DNA of 48,067 nt from Hyphomicrobiales bacterium (GTDB taxonomy: Bacteria; Pseudomonadota; Alphaproteobacteria; Rhizobiales; Xanthobacteraceae). The number at the start of each line of letters is the position of its first letter. The stretch's first letter is position 1. This document shows, one piece after another, positions 17,308 to 25,404 of the stretch. The stretch covers positions 1 to 48,067 of the forward strand of contig PLJS01000205.1 of NCBI GenBank assembly GCA_003140315.1, given 5' to 3'. Below the pieces are notes generated by a model. The model had not been told where the DNA came from. It did not search any database and worked only from the letters and a program-made list of their open reading frames with translations. The position numbers and the translations under genes were made by a program.

Positions 17308-17418
17308 CACCCATGCGCGGTCCGGCTGCATTTTCGGCTGGCACGGCCGCGGGAATGCGCTAAAGGACGGCAGGGCCGATCGGCGGATTGGCCCCCGGCG
17401 TGACGCAGGAGGTTTGGG

Positions 17419-18108
17419 GTGGCCGGCTTTGGACGGATCGTATTGATTGGCGCGACCATCGCGGCCGGGCTCGGCACCGCGATCGTGCGCGCGCAAACCG
17501 TTCTGGAAGACCCCAAGAACTCGGCGAAGATCTTCGCCGGCACCTGCTCGGGCTGCCACAAGAGCCCGGCGGGTCTTGCCAAGCGCGGCGGCACGGCCGC
17601 ATTCCTGCGCGAGCACTACACGACCGGGCCGGAGATGAGCAGCGCGATGGCGGCTTATCTGGCGTCCGCCGGGAACGGGCCGCCTCCCAGCGCCACCAAG
17701 AAGAACGAAAAGCAGAAGGAAGCGGCCGCGCCGACCGCGACCAAGACCAATCCCGGGCAGAAGCAGATATCCACCGGGCCGACCGAGACAGGGCCCGAGG
17801 GTACCCGGCCGTCCCTGCGCGGCAAGCAGCAGAAGAACGCCAAGGGGCCGCCGAATGAGCCGGCTCAGGCCACCCCGCCGAACCGTGTGGCGGCGCGCCC
17901 GGCCGAGCCGACCCCGCTGCCGCCGGAGCGTCCGGCGCCGCCCCAACAGCCCGCGTCCGCGGCGCTCAGCACCAGTCCGGTGGCCAACCCGCAGCCCGAG
18001 CCTGCGGCACCGGCGGTCACGCTCGACCTGCCGCTGCCGCCATTCCCGAGCGAGCCGCCCGCCGACCTGCGTCAGCCCTCGGCTTTCTCCTCCGCGCCGC
18101 TGCCCTGA
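17419..18108 (+). CDS. Cytochrome c-like protein with long proline-rich tail
   Basis: Exported single-heme c-type cytochrome-like protein, 229 residues. A signal peptide or N-terminal anchor ([21 protein letters not shown]) is followed by a heme-binding CSGCH motif at residues 43-47. A candidate axial methionine lies in GPEMSSAM. Only about 85 residues make the cytochrome part. The remaining 145 are low complexity, rich in Pro, Ala, Thr and Lys, and could span the periplasm or cell wall. It starts with GTG behind a strong CAGGAGG Shine-Dalgarno. It is divergent from cfa, and its last 37 bases overlap the convergent rplI gene. Its electron partners are unknown. Confidence 0.8.
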   Translation: MAGFGRIVLIGATIAAGLGTAIVRAQTVLEDPKNSAKIFAGTCSGCHKSPAGLAKRGGTAAFLREHYTTGPEMSSAMAAYLASAGNGPPPSATKKNEKQKEAAAPTATKTNPGQKQISTGPTETGPEGTRPSLRGKQQKNAKGPPNEPAQATPPNRVAARPAEPTPLPPERPAPPQQPASAALSTSPVANPQPEPAAPAVTLDLPLPPFPSEPPADLRQPSAFSSAPLP

Positions 18109-18683
18109 TCGTCTTCCGGCTGTTCGGGCTTCTCGAACACGGCCGCGGCCGCTGCGGCGGCTGCCGCATCGTCGGCGTCCTCGCCTCCCTCGCGATGTTG
18201 CGTCACGTTCTCGCCGCGCGCCTGGCGTTCGGCCTCGTCGGCGTTGCGTGCCACGTTGATGGTGATCGACACCTCGACTTCCGGGTGAAGCGCGACCGGC
18301 ACCTTGTGTAGGCCGACCATCTTGATCGGCGCATCGAGCGCGATCTGGTTGCGGCTGACCGTGAATCCGCCGTCGCTCAGGAGCGTTGCGATGTCGCGGC
18401 CCGACACCGAGCCGTAGAGTTGGCCGGTGTCAGACGCCTGCCGCGTCACGATGAAGCTCTTTCCGTCGAGCTTCTTGCCGATGCCTTCGGCCTCGCCCTT
18501 GGCCTCGAGATTGGTCGCCTCGAGTTGCGTCTTCATGCCCTCGAAGCGGCCCTTGTTCTCCTTGGTGGCGCGCAGCGCCTTGCCTTTCGGCAGCAGGAAA
18601 TTGCGTGCGAACCCGTCCTTGACGCGCACGACATCGCCCATCTGGCCGAACTTGGCGACGCGTTCGAGCAGAATGACTTCCAT
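18072..18683 (-). CDS. rplI: 50S ribosomal protein L9
   Basis: Large-subunit protein L9, two globular domains joined by a long helix; it binds 23S rRNA near the L1 stalk. The N-terminal signature [36 protein letters not shown] is fully conserved, and the C-terminal domain ends near residue 150. A tail of about 53 residues rich in Ala, Glu and Asp follows, as often seen in Rhizobiales. The 203-residue length is therefore longer than the E. coli protein. It is the last gene of rpsF-rpsR-DUF2232-rplI. The tail-coding end overlaps the convergent cytochrome gene. Confidence 0.97.
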   Translation of the reverse strand: MEVILLERVAKFGQMGDVVRVKDGFARNFLLPKGKALRATKENKGRFEGMKTQLEATNLEAKGEAEGIGKKLDGKSFIVTRQASDTGQLYGSVSGRDIATLLSDGGFTVSRNQIALDAPIKMVGLHKVPVALHPEVEVSITINVARNADEAERQARGENVTQHREGGEDADDAAAAAAAAAVFEKPEQPEDDQGSGAEEKAEG

Positions 18684-18724
18684 CTTGGTTTCTCCGTGGT
18701 TGGATTGGGTTGAATGAAATTCCG

Positions 18725-19699
18725 TTAGACCGGTTTAGGAGGCGGGCCGCGCTTGGCGGCAAGCCGCGCACGCAGGGTGAACAGGGTCTCGATGAGGCCG
18801 AGCAGCGCCATCAGCAGGACCGGCCAGCCGAACAGGCCGAGCGTCAGGTAGGTGCCGGTGAGCATGAAGCCGCGGCCGTTGATCCCGACGGTGAGGGCGT
18901 GCATGACCGCGAGGCCGAGTAGTGCATAGGCGACGAGCAAGCTCGCGCTCAGGATGCCGGAGCCGATGCCGATCAGGTCGGGCAGGAACGTGCCGGCGAC
19001 CGCGAGCGCGAGCAGGGCTGGCGCATAGGACGGAAACGTCATCGCCGAAATCTTCGGCCAGGGCCGCTTGAGCCGGCCGGACAGGCGCACGATCAGGCCC
19101 GCGAGCCAAAGATTGATCAGGCTGGTCAAGGTCGAGAGCACCGCTGCGACCGGCGGGATCAGCACGACCAGGAGGTCGAGCACGCGGCCGGTATCGGATA
19201 TGCCGGGAAGCTGCAGCGGCGCGTCGTCGGCGGCGCCGGTCTGGGCGCGCAACACGCGCTCGAACACGCGCCGCAGGCCGCCCCGGAAGCTGTCGGCATC
19301 GAGGCCGAAATTCGGGATCGCGATCAGCACCACGACCGCGCCGAGGATCGCGGCCCACACGACCAGCCGGCCGACCGGATACCATTCGAGCGCTTCACCT
19401 GCGGGTCCGGCAACCGGCCGGGCGAGCAGCGCCAGATAGCCGAGCCACCACGCAGGGAGGCCTACGCCGAGCAGGAAGGCGAGCAGCAGGACCTGACCGA
19501 ACACCGCGGCGAGGCCGCCGGCGGCGACGAGGGCCGCCACGAGCCCGGCCACAGAGCTCCAGCCTATCGCCGCGATCATCAGCGGCAGCGCCGCCAGATA
19601 GAACAGCGCAACCGACAGGATCGAGCCGGACACCACGGACGCGAACAGGAGCGCCGACGCTGCGCCCGCCGCAATCCCGATGAGGACGATCTGCACCAT
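18725..19699 (-). CDS. DUF2232 polytopic membrane protein
   Basis: Inner-membrane protein of 324 residues, probably eight or so membrane segments. It belongs to the DUF2232/YybS-like group that sits in the ribosomal protein operon between rpsR and rplI in many alphaproteobacteria. Visible features are an N-terminal helix pair ([20 protein letters not shown], then [16 protein letters not shown]), an [12 protein letters not shown] segment, a soluble loop at about residues 135-165, and a C-terminal helix run ending in a basic tail. Weak similarity of this group to S-component-type transporters has been suggested; the function is unknown. It lies 41 bases before rplI and is probably co-transcribed. 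Confidence 0.85.
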   Translation of the reverse strand: MVQIVLIGIAAGAASALLFASVVSGSILSVALFYLAALPLMIAAIGWSSVAGLVAALVAAGGLAAVFGQVLLLAFLLGVGLPAWWLGYLALLARPVAGPAGEALEWYPVGRLVVWAAILGAVVVLIAIPNFGLDADSFRGGLRRVFERVLRAQTGAADDAPLQLPGISDTGRVLDLLVVLIPPVAAVLSTLTSLINLWLAGLIVRLSGRLKRPWPKISAMTFPSYAPALLALAVAGTFLPDLIGIGSGILSASLLVAYALLGLAVMHALTVGINGRGFMLTGTYLTLGLFGWPVLLMALLGLIETLFTLRARLAAKRGPPPKPV

Positions 19700-19809
19700 T
19701 CGAGCTGTCCCGCGTCTAGGTTCCTAGAGCGGTTAGAGACGGATCCTTGCCCGTCCCAACCATCGGCCGCCGGAAACGCTCCGCCGGCCTCGTAAAGGCA
19801 GTGACCCGG

Positions 19810-20061
19810 TTAGCGGATCACGTAAGGCAGCAGGCCGAGGAAGCGCGCGCGCTTGATCGCCTGCGCGAGCTCGCGCTGCTTCTTGGCCGAGACCGCGGTG
19901 ATGCGGCTCGGCACGATCTTGCCGCGCTCAGAGACGTAACGCTGCAGCAGCTTCACGTCCTTGTAGTCGATCTTCGGCGCGTTGGTGCCGGAGAACGGGC
20001 AGGTCTTGCGGCGGCGGAAGAACGGCCGGCGGGCAGGGGAGGATGACGATGTGAAGGCCAT
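19810..20061 (-). CDS. rpsR: 30S ribosomal protein S18
   Basis: Small-subunit protein that binds the 16S rRNA platform as a heterodimer with S6. The 83-residue protein has the S18 signature: [15 protein letters not shown], then [51 protein letters not shown] basic, serine-rich N-terminus precedes it. The start lies 5 bases after the rpsF stop, so the two are tightly coupled, in keeping with 1:1 pairing of S6 and S18. Confidence 0.98.
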   Translation of the reverse strand: MAFTSSSSPARRPFFRRRKTCPFSGTNAPKIDYKDVKLLQRYVSERGKIVPSRITAVSAKKQRELAQAIKRARFLGLLPYVIR

Positions 20062-20066
20062 GATCC

Positions 20067-20579
20067 TTACTCCTGCGCCGCTGCGGGGGCGGGTTCGGCG
20101 TCCTCGCGCGGACGACGTTCGCCGCGGTCGCCACGATCGCCGCGGTCCCCACGGTCGCGATCGCCGCCGAAGCGGTCACCGCGGCCGCGATCGCCAAACC
20201 CGCGGTCGCGGTCGCCGAAGCGGCCACCGCGCTCGTCGCGGTCGCGATCGCGATCGACCTTGCGCATCATCGCCGAGGGGCCTTCCTCGTGCGCGTCGAC
20301 GCGCACCGTGATGTAGCGCAGCACGTCTTCGTTGATGCGCTGCTGGCGCTCGACCTCGGTCAGCGCGGCCGGCGGCGCGTCGACCCTCAGAAGGGTGAAG
20401 TGCGCCTTGCGGTTCTTGCGGATGCGGAAGGAGAGCGACTTGACGCCCCAGTATTCGGGCGGGTTGACGAGCTTTCCGCCGAGCCCTTCGATGACGCCGG
20501 TAAAGGCGGTCGTCATCTCCTCGACCTGCTGCGCGCTCAGATCCTGGCGCGCCATATAGACGTGTTCGTACAATGGCAT
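20067..20579 (-). CDS. rpsF: 30S ribosomal protein S6
   Basis: Small-subunit protein, partner of S18. Residues 1-105 form the ferredoxin-like S6 core ([22 protein letters not shown], then [19 protein letters not shown], then LRYITVRVD). A tail of about 60 residues follows, built of Arg-Asp-Gly repeats (DRDRD, GDRGDRG, FGDRDRG) and a short acidic end. Total 170 residues, against 131-135 in E. coli. Tail repeats of this composition are intrinsically disordered and may bind RNA. It is the first gene of the operon, with a clear promoter and a structured leader of about 180 bases. Confidence 0.97.
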   Translation of the reverse strand: MPLYEHVYMARQDLSAQQVEEMTTAFTGVIEGLGGKLVNPPEYWGVKSLSFRIRKNRKAHFTLLRVDAPPAALTEVERQQRINEDVLRYITVRVDAHEEGPSAMMRKVDRDRDRDERGGRFGDRDRGFGDRGRGDRFGGDRDRGDRGDRGDRGERRPREDAEPAPAAAQE

Positions 20580-20755
20580 GATGGCCCTTTCCTAAGACTT
20601 CAGGCTCGATCCCAGCGCCTAGCCGCCTCGGCCTTTCGGGAAAGGCACGAATGCTCGAAGTGCGGGAACACGGGACGTCGGGCCGACTGGCCCTGCCGGG
20701 CGTCCCAAAGGGGACGCACAGCCGTCCGTTCAGCTCCCGGCCGGGATCGAGCGGA
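20580..20755 (-). promoter_or_regulatory. Structured 5' leader of the rpsF operon
   Basis: Between the predicted promoter and the rpsF ATG lie about 175 transcribed bases. They include two perfect 7- or 6-base stems: gcgtccc-aaag-gggacgc at 20700-20717, and gccttt-cggg-aaaggc at 20631-20646. In many bacteria an S6:S18 complex binds an rpsF leader for autogenous control. The leader here could hold such a site, but I cannot match the motif with certainty. Confidence 0.45.
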
Positions 20756-20761
20756 AGCGGC

Positions 20762-20789
20762 GTTATAGGGATTTTGGCCGCAAATGCAA
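20762..20789 (-). promoter_or_regulatory. Sigma-70-type promoter for rpsF-rpsR-DUF2232-rplI
   Basis: On the minus strand, TTGCAT (-35, 20784-20789) and TATAAC (-10, 20762-20767) are separated by 16 bases. The -10 is nearly consensus and the downstream leader is GC-rich. It lies just beyond the stop of the upstream flavin-oxidase gene, as expected for the head of a ribosomal-protein operon. Confidence 0.65.
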
Positions 20790-20812
20790 GAACGAGCGCC
20801 CCGGGCGGGCCA

Positions 20813-22246
20813 TCAGGCCAACGGCACACTCTGGGCGTGACGGAACACGTTATCGGGGTCGACCGCCGCCTTGATCTGCTTGAGGCGAGGTAGGTTCGCG
20901 CCCCAATAGGCGGTCGGATAGTCGGGCAGCTCCACGTCCGGGTAATTCACATAGGCCGCGCCCGAGACATACGGGCGCATCGCCGCATAAAGCTCGCCGA
21001 TGCGCGTCGTCTCGCTGGCGCCGTTCGACGTCTTCGCCCAGTTGATGAAGTACTGGATCGAATAGAGCATGTCGCGGTGGCCGAACGCGGTCGCATCGCC
21101 CGGAACGCTACCAACCGCGCCGCCATAGGCATCGCAGATCGCGCCGACCGAGGGGCTTTTCAGCATTTCGCGGAACAACATCGCCATTCCGTTCTCGCTC
21201 ATCGGCGACTTCACGTAGTCGGACTTCGCCTTCTGGAACAGCGAAGGATAGGCCCAGCCCGAGACAGGCTTCTTCGGCACCTGGCGGGATGAAACCGTGA
21301 TCGTCGGCGTCGCGGCCGCGACCTTAGTCAGCTTGGCAAGCTCGTGCCGCACCTCGTCGGTGGACCCGGGCGACTGCCCGGAGCACGTCAACGCGACGCG
21401 TCCCTTGCCGCCGTTGGCGAGGACAAGGACGGTCGTGAGATTGGCCGGCGCGTGCGGGGCCCAGGCCTGCCAGGCCTGCATCAGCTTGACTGCGCTTGCC
21501 GGATTAAGCTTCCAGCTCACGCTGAAATGCACGATCTGCTGCACCTTGTGGATCGTAAAGCGCATGCGCGTGACCGCGCCGAAGCTGCCGCCACCGCCGC
21601 CGCGCAGCGCCCAGAACAGATCGGCATTGTTCTGCGCGTCCACCGTGATGATGTTGCTCTTCGCGTCCACGAGCTCGGCCCATTCGAGGTTGTCGCAAGC
21701 CAGACCGAAAGGCCGCCCCATGAAGCCGAAGCCGCCGCCGAGCGCATGCCCGGTGACCCCGACGGTCTCGCAGCTTCCGCCCGGGAAAGCGAAGCCGGCG
21801 GCGTTGATTTTCGCGTAGATGTCGCCGAGCGCGGCGCCGGCTCCGACCGTCATCGTCGCGCTCGCGATGTCGATGCGGTTCATCTGGCTGACGTCGATTG
21901 CCACGTCCTCGCTCTGCGAAAAGCCCTCATAACTGTGGCCGCCGGCGCGCAGCGCGAACGGCAAGCCGTTGTCGCGCGACCAGTTGATGACCGCCGCAAC
22001 GCCTTGGGGCGTCTTGCAAAGAGCGCGCAGCCGTGGCGCCTTGATGGTGCGCAGGTTGTAGGCGACCTGGAATTTCTTATAGCGCGCGCTGCCGGGCACC
22101 AGCAGTTCGGCGTCGCTCGCCGGTAAGGTCGGGAGCGTCGGGAGGGGAGCGGCTGCGGCCAGCGACGAGCGCGCCAGCAGCGGTGTTGCAGCGGCCGCCG
22201 CCATGGCCTTGAGGTAATCGCGTCGGCTGATCGGACTTGTTGGCAT
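20813..22246 (-). CDS. Tat-exported FAD-linked oxidase (BBE family)
   Basis: Flavin oxidoreductase of the berberine-bridge-enzyme/PCMH-type family, 477 residues. The N-terminus has a twin-arginine signal (SRRDYLKAMAAAAATPLLA), so it should be exported folded with its cofactor. The FAD domain carries His104 (AGGHSYEGF) and Cys159 (GGSCETVGVTG), the two residues that attach FAD bicovalently in this family. The C-terminal BBE domain ends with YWGANLPRLKQIKAAVDPDNVFRHAQSV. The substrate is likely a sugar, oligosaccharide or alcohol, but cannot be fixed. ATG 22246 is chosen to put the Tat motif near the N-terminus. It is divergent from fabD. Confidence 0.92.
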   Translation of the reverse strand: MPTSPISRRDYLKAMAAAAATPLLARSSLAAAAPLPTLPTLPASDAELLVPGSARYKKFQVAYNLRTIKAPRLRALCKTPQGVAAVINWSRDNGLPFALRAGGHSYEGFSQSEDVAIDVSQMNRIDIASATMTVGAGAALGDIYAKINAAGFAFPGGSCETVGVTGHALGGGFGFMGRPFGLACDNLEWAELVDAKSNIITVDAQNNADLFWALRGGGGGSFGAVTRMRFTIHKVQQIVHFSVSWKLNPASAVKLMQAWQAWAPHAPANLTTVLVLANGGKGRVALTCSGQSPGSTDEVRHELAKLTKVAAATPTITVSSRQVPKKPVSGWAYPSLFQKAKSDYVKSPMSENGMAMLFREMLKSPSVGAICDAYGGAVGSVPGDATAFGHRDMLYSIQYFINWAKTSNGASETTRIGELYAAMRPYVSGAAYVNYPDVELPDYPTAYWGANLPRLKQIKAAVDPDNVFRHAQSVPLA

Positions 22247-22299
22247 CGCCTCTGTGCCATCTCGGGTTGAAATCGCACTGTAGCCAAGGTGGCGGCGCC

Positions 22300-22328
22300 T
22301 TGACAGTCCCGTCATCGACGTGTCTTTC
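22300..22328 (+). promoter_or_regulatory. Possible promoter for fabD
   Basis: A perfect TTGACA (22300-22305) stands 17 bases before TCTTTC, a poor -10 element. It is placed about 25 bases upstream of the fabD start. The -35 match is the only strong part. Confidence 0.3.
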
Positions 22329-22351
22329 GGCGCGTTTTCCGGGGGTGGCAG

Positions 22352-23293
22352 ATGTCCGTCGCGTTGGTGTTTCCGGGCCAGGGTAGCCAGGCCGTCGGCA
22401 TGGGCAAGGCGCTAGCCGAGAACTTCAAGGCGGCGGCTGAAGTCTTTGCCACCGTTGACGATGCGCTCGGCGAGAAGCTTACCGCCGTGATCTGGGACGG
22501 GCCGGCCGACAAGCTCATGCTGACCGAGAACGCCCAGCCGGCCCTGATGGCGGTGTCGCTCGCGACGCTGCGCGTGCTGCAAGCCGAGGCCGGCTTCGAC
22601 TTGAAGCGCGACGTAGCCTTCGTCGCCGGCCATTCGCTCGGGGAATATTCCGCGCTCGCGGCCGCGGGCTCGCTCACGATCGCCGACACCGCACGGCTCC
22701 TGCGCATCCGCGGACGCGCGATGCAGGCGGCGGTGCCGGTCGGCGTCGGCGCGATGGCGGCGCTGCTTGGGCTTGAGTTCGAGCAGGTTGTCGCCGTCGC
22801 CGCAGAGGCCGCCCAAGGCGAGGTCTGTCAGGCCGCGAACGACAATGGCGGCGGACAGGTGGTGGTCTCCGGCAACAAGGCCGCGGTCGAGCGCGCGGTG
22901 GAAATCGCCAAGGGGAAGGGTGCGCGACGCGCGATGCTACTGCCGGTGTCGGCTCCCTTCCATTGCGCGCTGATGCAGCCCGCGGCGGACGCGATGGCCG
23001 AGGCACTGGCCAATGTGACGGTCAAGGCGCCAGCCGTCCCGCTCGTCGCCAACGTGCTCGCGCGCCCGGTGACCGCGCCGGCCGAGATCGTGACCAGCCT
23101 GATCCGGCAGGTGACCGGTACGGTGCGCTGGCGCGAATGCGTGGCCTTCATGGCCAATGCGGGCGTTGATTCATTTTATGAGGTCGGCGCCGGCAAGGTG
23201 TTGTCCGGACTCGTGAAACGCATCGCGGCCGGCGCGACCGGAACGGCGATCGGTAGCCCTGAGGATGTCGCGGCATTCAAGGCGCGCGCCTAG
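22352..23293 (+). CDS. fabD: Malonyl-CoA:ACP transacylase
   Basis: Transfers malonyl from CoA to acyl carrier protein, supplying fatty acid elongation. The 313-residue protein starts with VALVFPGQGSQAVGMG, carries the nucleophilic Ser95 in GHSLGEYSAL, and has the catalytic His in PVSAPFHCALM. The Arg-containing RGRAMQ segment binds the malonyl carboxylate. A GGGGGTGG Shine-Dalgarno precedes ATG 22352. It opens the plus-strand fab cluster. The next gene is acpP after a 247-base gap; the expected fabG is absent. Confidence 0.97.
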   Translation: MSVALVFPGQGSQAVGMGKALAENFKAAAEVFATVDDALGEKLTAVIWDGPADKLMLTENAQPALMAVSLATLRVLQAEAGFDLKRDVAFVAGHSLGEYSALAAAGSLTIADTARLLRIRGRAMQAAVPVGVGAMAALLGLEFEQVVAVAAEAAQGEVCQAANDNGGGQVVVSGNKAAVERAVEIAKGKGARRAMLLPVSAPFHCALMQPAADAMAEALANVTVKAPAVPLVANVLARPVTAPAEIVTSLIRQVTGTVRWRECVAFMANAGVDSFYEVGAGKVLSGLVKRIAAGATGTAIGSPEDVAAFKARA

Positions 23294-23540
23294 ATGCTCG
23301 ATCTTGCGACAGCGCTGATGTGCTTGTGCGAGGCTGTGTTCCGCCCGCCCACGCGCGCTGGCCAAGCCATTGGAAGTATGATAACCGAACCCCGTCTTGG
23401 GTGGGGCAACCAAGCGAGGGGGCTGCTGAAACGGACCCTCCATCGACGACGGTTGTGCGCCGCCTTGCACCACGACGAGGCTGTGACGGCTTGAGGTCGC
23501 GCGGCCGACAGCCCATTGAGAAGAACACGAGGGTCAAGCG
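23294..23540 (+). other. fabD-acpP gap where fabG is expected
   Basis: The 247-base interval contains no convincing gene. It opens with ATGCTCGATCTT directly after the fabD stop. That would encode MLDL, close to the MFDL-type start of FabG in relatives, but the frame then lacks the Rossmann glycine motif. A short inverted tract (ccccgtcttgggtgggg) lies near 23391-23405. The acpP leader and promoter presumably lie here; TATGAT at 23377-23382 is a possible -10 without a good -35. Confidence 0.5.
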
Positions 23541-23780
23541 ATGAGTGACATTGCCGAGCGGGTCAAGAAGATCGTCGTGGAGCATCTCGGCGTCGAGCCT
23601 GACAAGGTGGTCGAGGCTGCAAGCTTCATCGACGACCTCGGCGCCGACAGTCTCGACACGGTCGAACTGGTGATGGCGTTCGAGGAGGAGTTCGGCTGCG
23701 AGATTCCCGATGACGCGGCCGAAACGATTCTGACCGTCGGCGATGCCGTCAAGTTCCTCGAAAAGAACGCGAAGAGCTGA
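23541..23780 (+). CDS. acpP: Acyl carrier protein
   Basis: Small acidic four-helix protein of 79 residues that carries acyl chains on a 4'-phosphopantetheine arm in fatty acid synthesis. The attachment serine is Ser37 in [18 protein letters not shown]. Its length and helix pattern are standard. A GAGGGT Shine-Dalgarno precedes the ATG. It lies between fabD and fabF, separated from both by unusually long gaps (247 and 293 bases). Confidence 0.98.
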   Translation: MSDIAERVKKIVVEHLGVEPDKVVEAASFIDDLGADSLDTVELVMAFEEEFGCEIPDDAAETILTVGDAVKFLEKNAKS

Positions 23781-24073
23781 TTCCCGCTTCAGGCACGTCG
23801 CAATTCTGCTCACGGCCGCAGCCGTCACCGTCTCCGCGATGCGAACGCGGAAGCCTAGACGATGCGACCGGCCGCTGCGCGATGTCGACGTCGCCAATCA
23901 GGCGGAAACCGGCAACTTTATGATCCTAGTGTGATTTTCCGGATTTTAAGTTCCATTACGAGCTTGCGGCACTGTCATAGGAGCTTCAAAATCCGCCGCG
24001 TGGGGCATTTGAAGGATCGTCCGACGTCGCCCGCGCCGGGCGGCCGGCGCGATCGTCCCGTGTTGGAGCCGGC
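23781..24073 (+). other. acpP-fabF gap, no gene seen
   Basis: The 293 bases between acpP and fabF contain no open frame that looks coding. The middle part (about 23915-23995) is AT-richer than its surroundings, and could hold a separate promoter for fabF, but no convincing -35/-10 pair is visible. GGAG lies close before the fabF ATG. Confidence 0.5.
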
Positions 24074-25339
24074 ATGAGGCGTGTCGTTGTCACAGGGCTT
24101 GGCATGGTCTCGCCGCTCGGATGCGGCGTCGAGATCACGTGGCAGCGACTGATCGCCGGACAGAGCGGCGCCAGCCGAATCGAAAAGTTCGACGTCTCCG
24201 ACCTGCCGGCCAAGATCGCCTGCCAGATCCCGCGCGGCGACGGTACCGGCGGCACCTACAATCCCGATCAGTGGATGGAGCCGAAGGAGCAGCGCAAGGT
24301 CGACGAGTTCATTACCTACGCGCTCTGCGCCGCGCGTCAGGCGCTCGCCCACGCCGGCTGGAAGCCGGAAAGCTACGAGGACCAGATCGCGACCGGCGTG
24401 ATGATCGGCTCCGGCATCGGCGGCGTCGAAGGCATCGCCGAGACCGCGCTCATTCTGCATGAGAAGGGCCCGCGCCGGGTGTCGCCGTTCTTCATCCCGG
24501 GCCGCCTGATCAACCTCGCCTCCGGCTATGTCTCGATCGCATTCGGCCTGAAAGGCCCCAATCATGCCGTGGTCACCGCCTGCTCGACCGGCGCGCATGC
24601 GATCGGCGACGCCTCGCGGCTGATCGGGCTGGGCGACGCGGACGTCATGGTCGCGGGCGGCACCGAGTCCCCGGTCAACCGGCTGTCGCTCGCGGGCTTT
24701 GCCTCCTCGCGCGCGCTTTCGACGCATTTCAACGACACGCCCGAGCGCGCGTCGCGTCCCTATGACCGCGACCGCGACGGCTTCGTGATGGGCGAGGGGG
24801 CGGGCATCGTGGTGCTCGAGGAGCTGGAGCACGCCAAGGCGCGCGGCGCCACGATCTATGCCGAGGTGATCGGCTACGGCATGTCGGGCGACGCTTATCA
24901 CATCACCGCGCCTTCGCCGGAAGGCGACGGCGCCTATCGCAGCATGCAGGCCGCGCTCAAGCGCGCCAAGATCAGCCCCTCCGAGCTCGACTACATCAAC
25001 GCGCACGGCACATCGACGCCGCTTGGCGACGAGATCGAGCTTGGTGCCGTGCACCGCCTCGTCGGCAATGCGGCCGGGCGCATCTCGATGTCGTCGACCA
25101 AATCCTCGATCGGCCACCTGCTGGGGGCGGCCGGCGCCGTGGAGGCGATCTTCTGCATCCTGGCGATGCGCGACAGGATCGTGCCGCCGACCATCAATCT
25201 CGACAATCCGTCGGTCGAAACGCCGATCGACCTCGTTGCTCACAAGGCGCGCGAACGCGACGTGGATGTGGTACTATCCAACTCGTTCGGCTTTGGCGGC
25301 ACCAACGCGTCGCTGGTGTTTCGTCGGTTTGCGGGGTAG
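24074..25339 (+). CDS. fabF: 3-oxoacyl-ACP synthase II
   Basis: Condensing enzyme that elongates acyl-ACP with malonyl-ACP. The 421-residue thiolase-fold protein has the catalytic Cys170 (VTACSTGAHA), the two active-site histidines in NAHGTSTPLGD and SSIGHLLGAAG, and the glycine-rich NSFGFGGTNASL near the C-terminus. Its length is typical of FabF rather than FabB. It follows acpP after 293 bases and precedes mltG by 65 bases, the usual alphaproteobacterial order fabD-(fabG)-acpP-fabF-mltG. Confidence 0.97.
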   Translation: MRRVVVTGLGMVSPLGCGVEITWQRLIAGQSGASRIEKFDVSDLPAKIACQIPRGDGTGGTYNPDQWMEPKEQRKVDEFITYALCAARQALAHAGWKPESYEDQIATGVMIGSGIGGVEGIAETALILHEKGPRRVSPFFIPGRLINLASGYVSIAFGLKGPNHAVVTACSTGAHAIGDASRLIGLGDADVMVAGGTESPVNRLSLAGFASSRALSTHFNDTPERASRPYDRDRDGFVMGEGAGIVVLEELEHAKARGATIYAEVIGYGMSGDAYHITAPSPEGDGAYRSMQAALKRAKISPSELDYINAHGTSTPLGDEIELGAVHRLVGNAAGRISMSSTKSSIGHLLGAAGAVEAIFCILAMRDRIVPPTINLDNPSVETPIDLVAHKARERDVDVVLSNSFGFGGTNASLVFRRFAG

Positions 25340-25404
25340 CCAGCGGTGTCGCTTCACCCTTTCGCCATATTTGCACTTAACCTGCCTGCGCGGTCCGGCG
25401 CGAC

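Noticed and set aside
20085-20265. CRISPR-like or tandem-repeat look of the region within rpsF
   Set aside because: The repeats are irregular in spacing, lie in frame, and encode the Arg-Asp-Gly tail of S6; there are no unique spacers.
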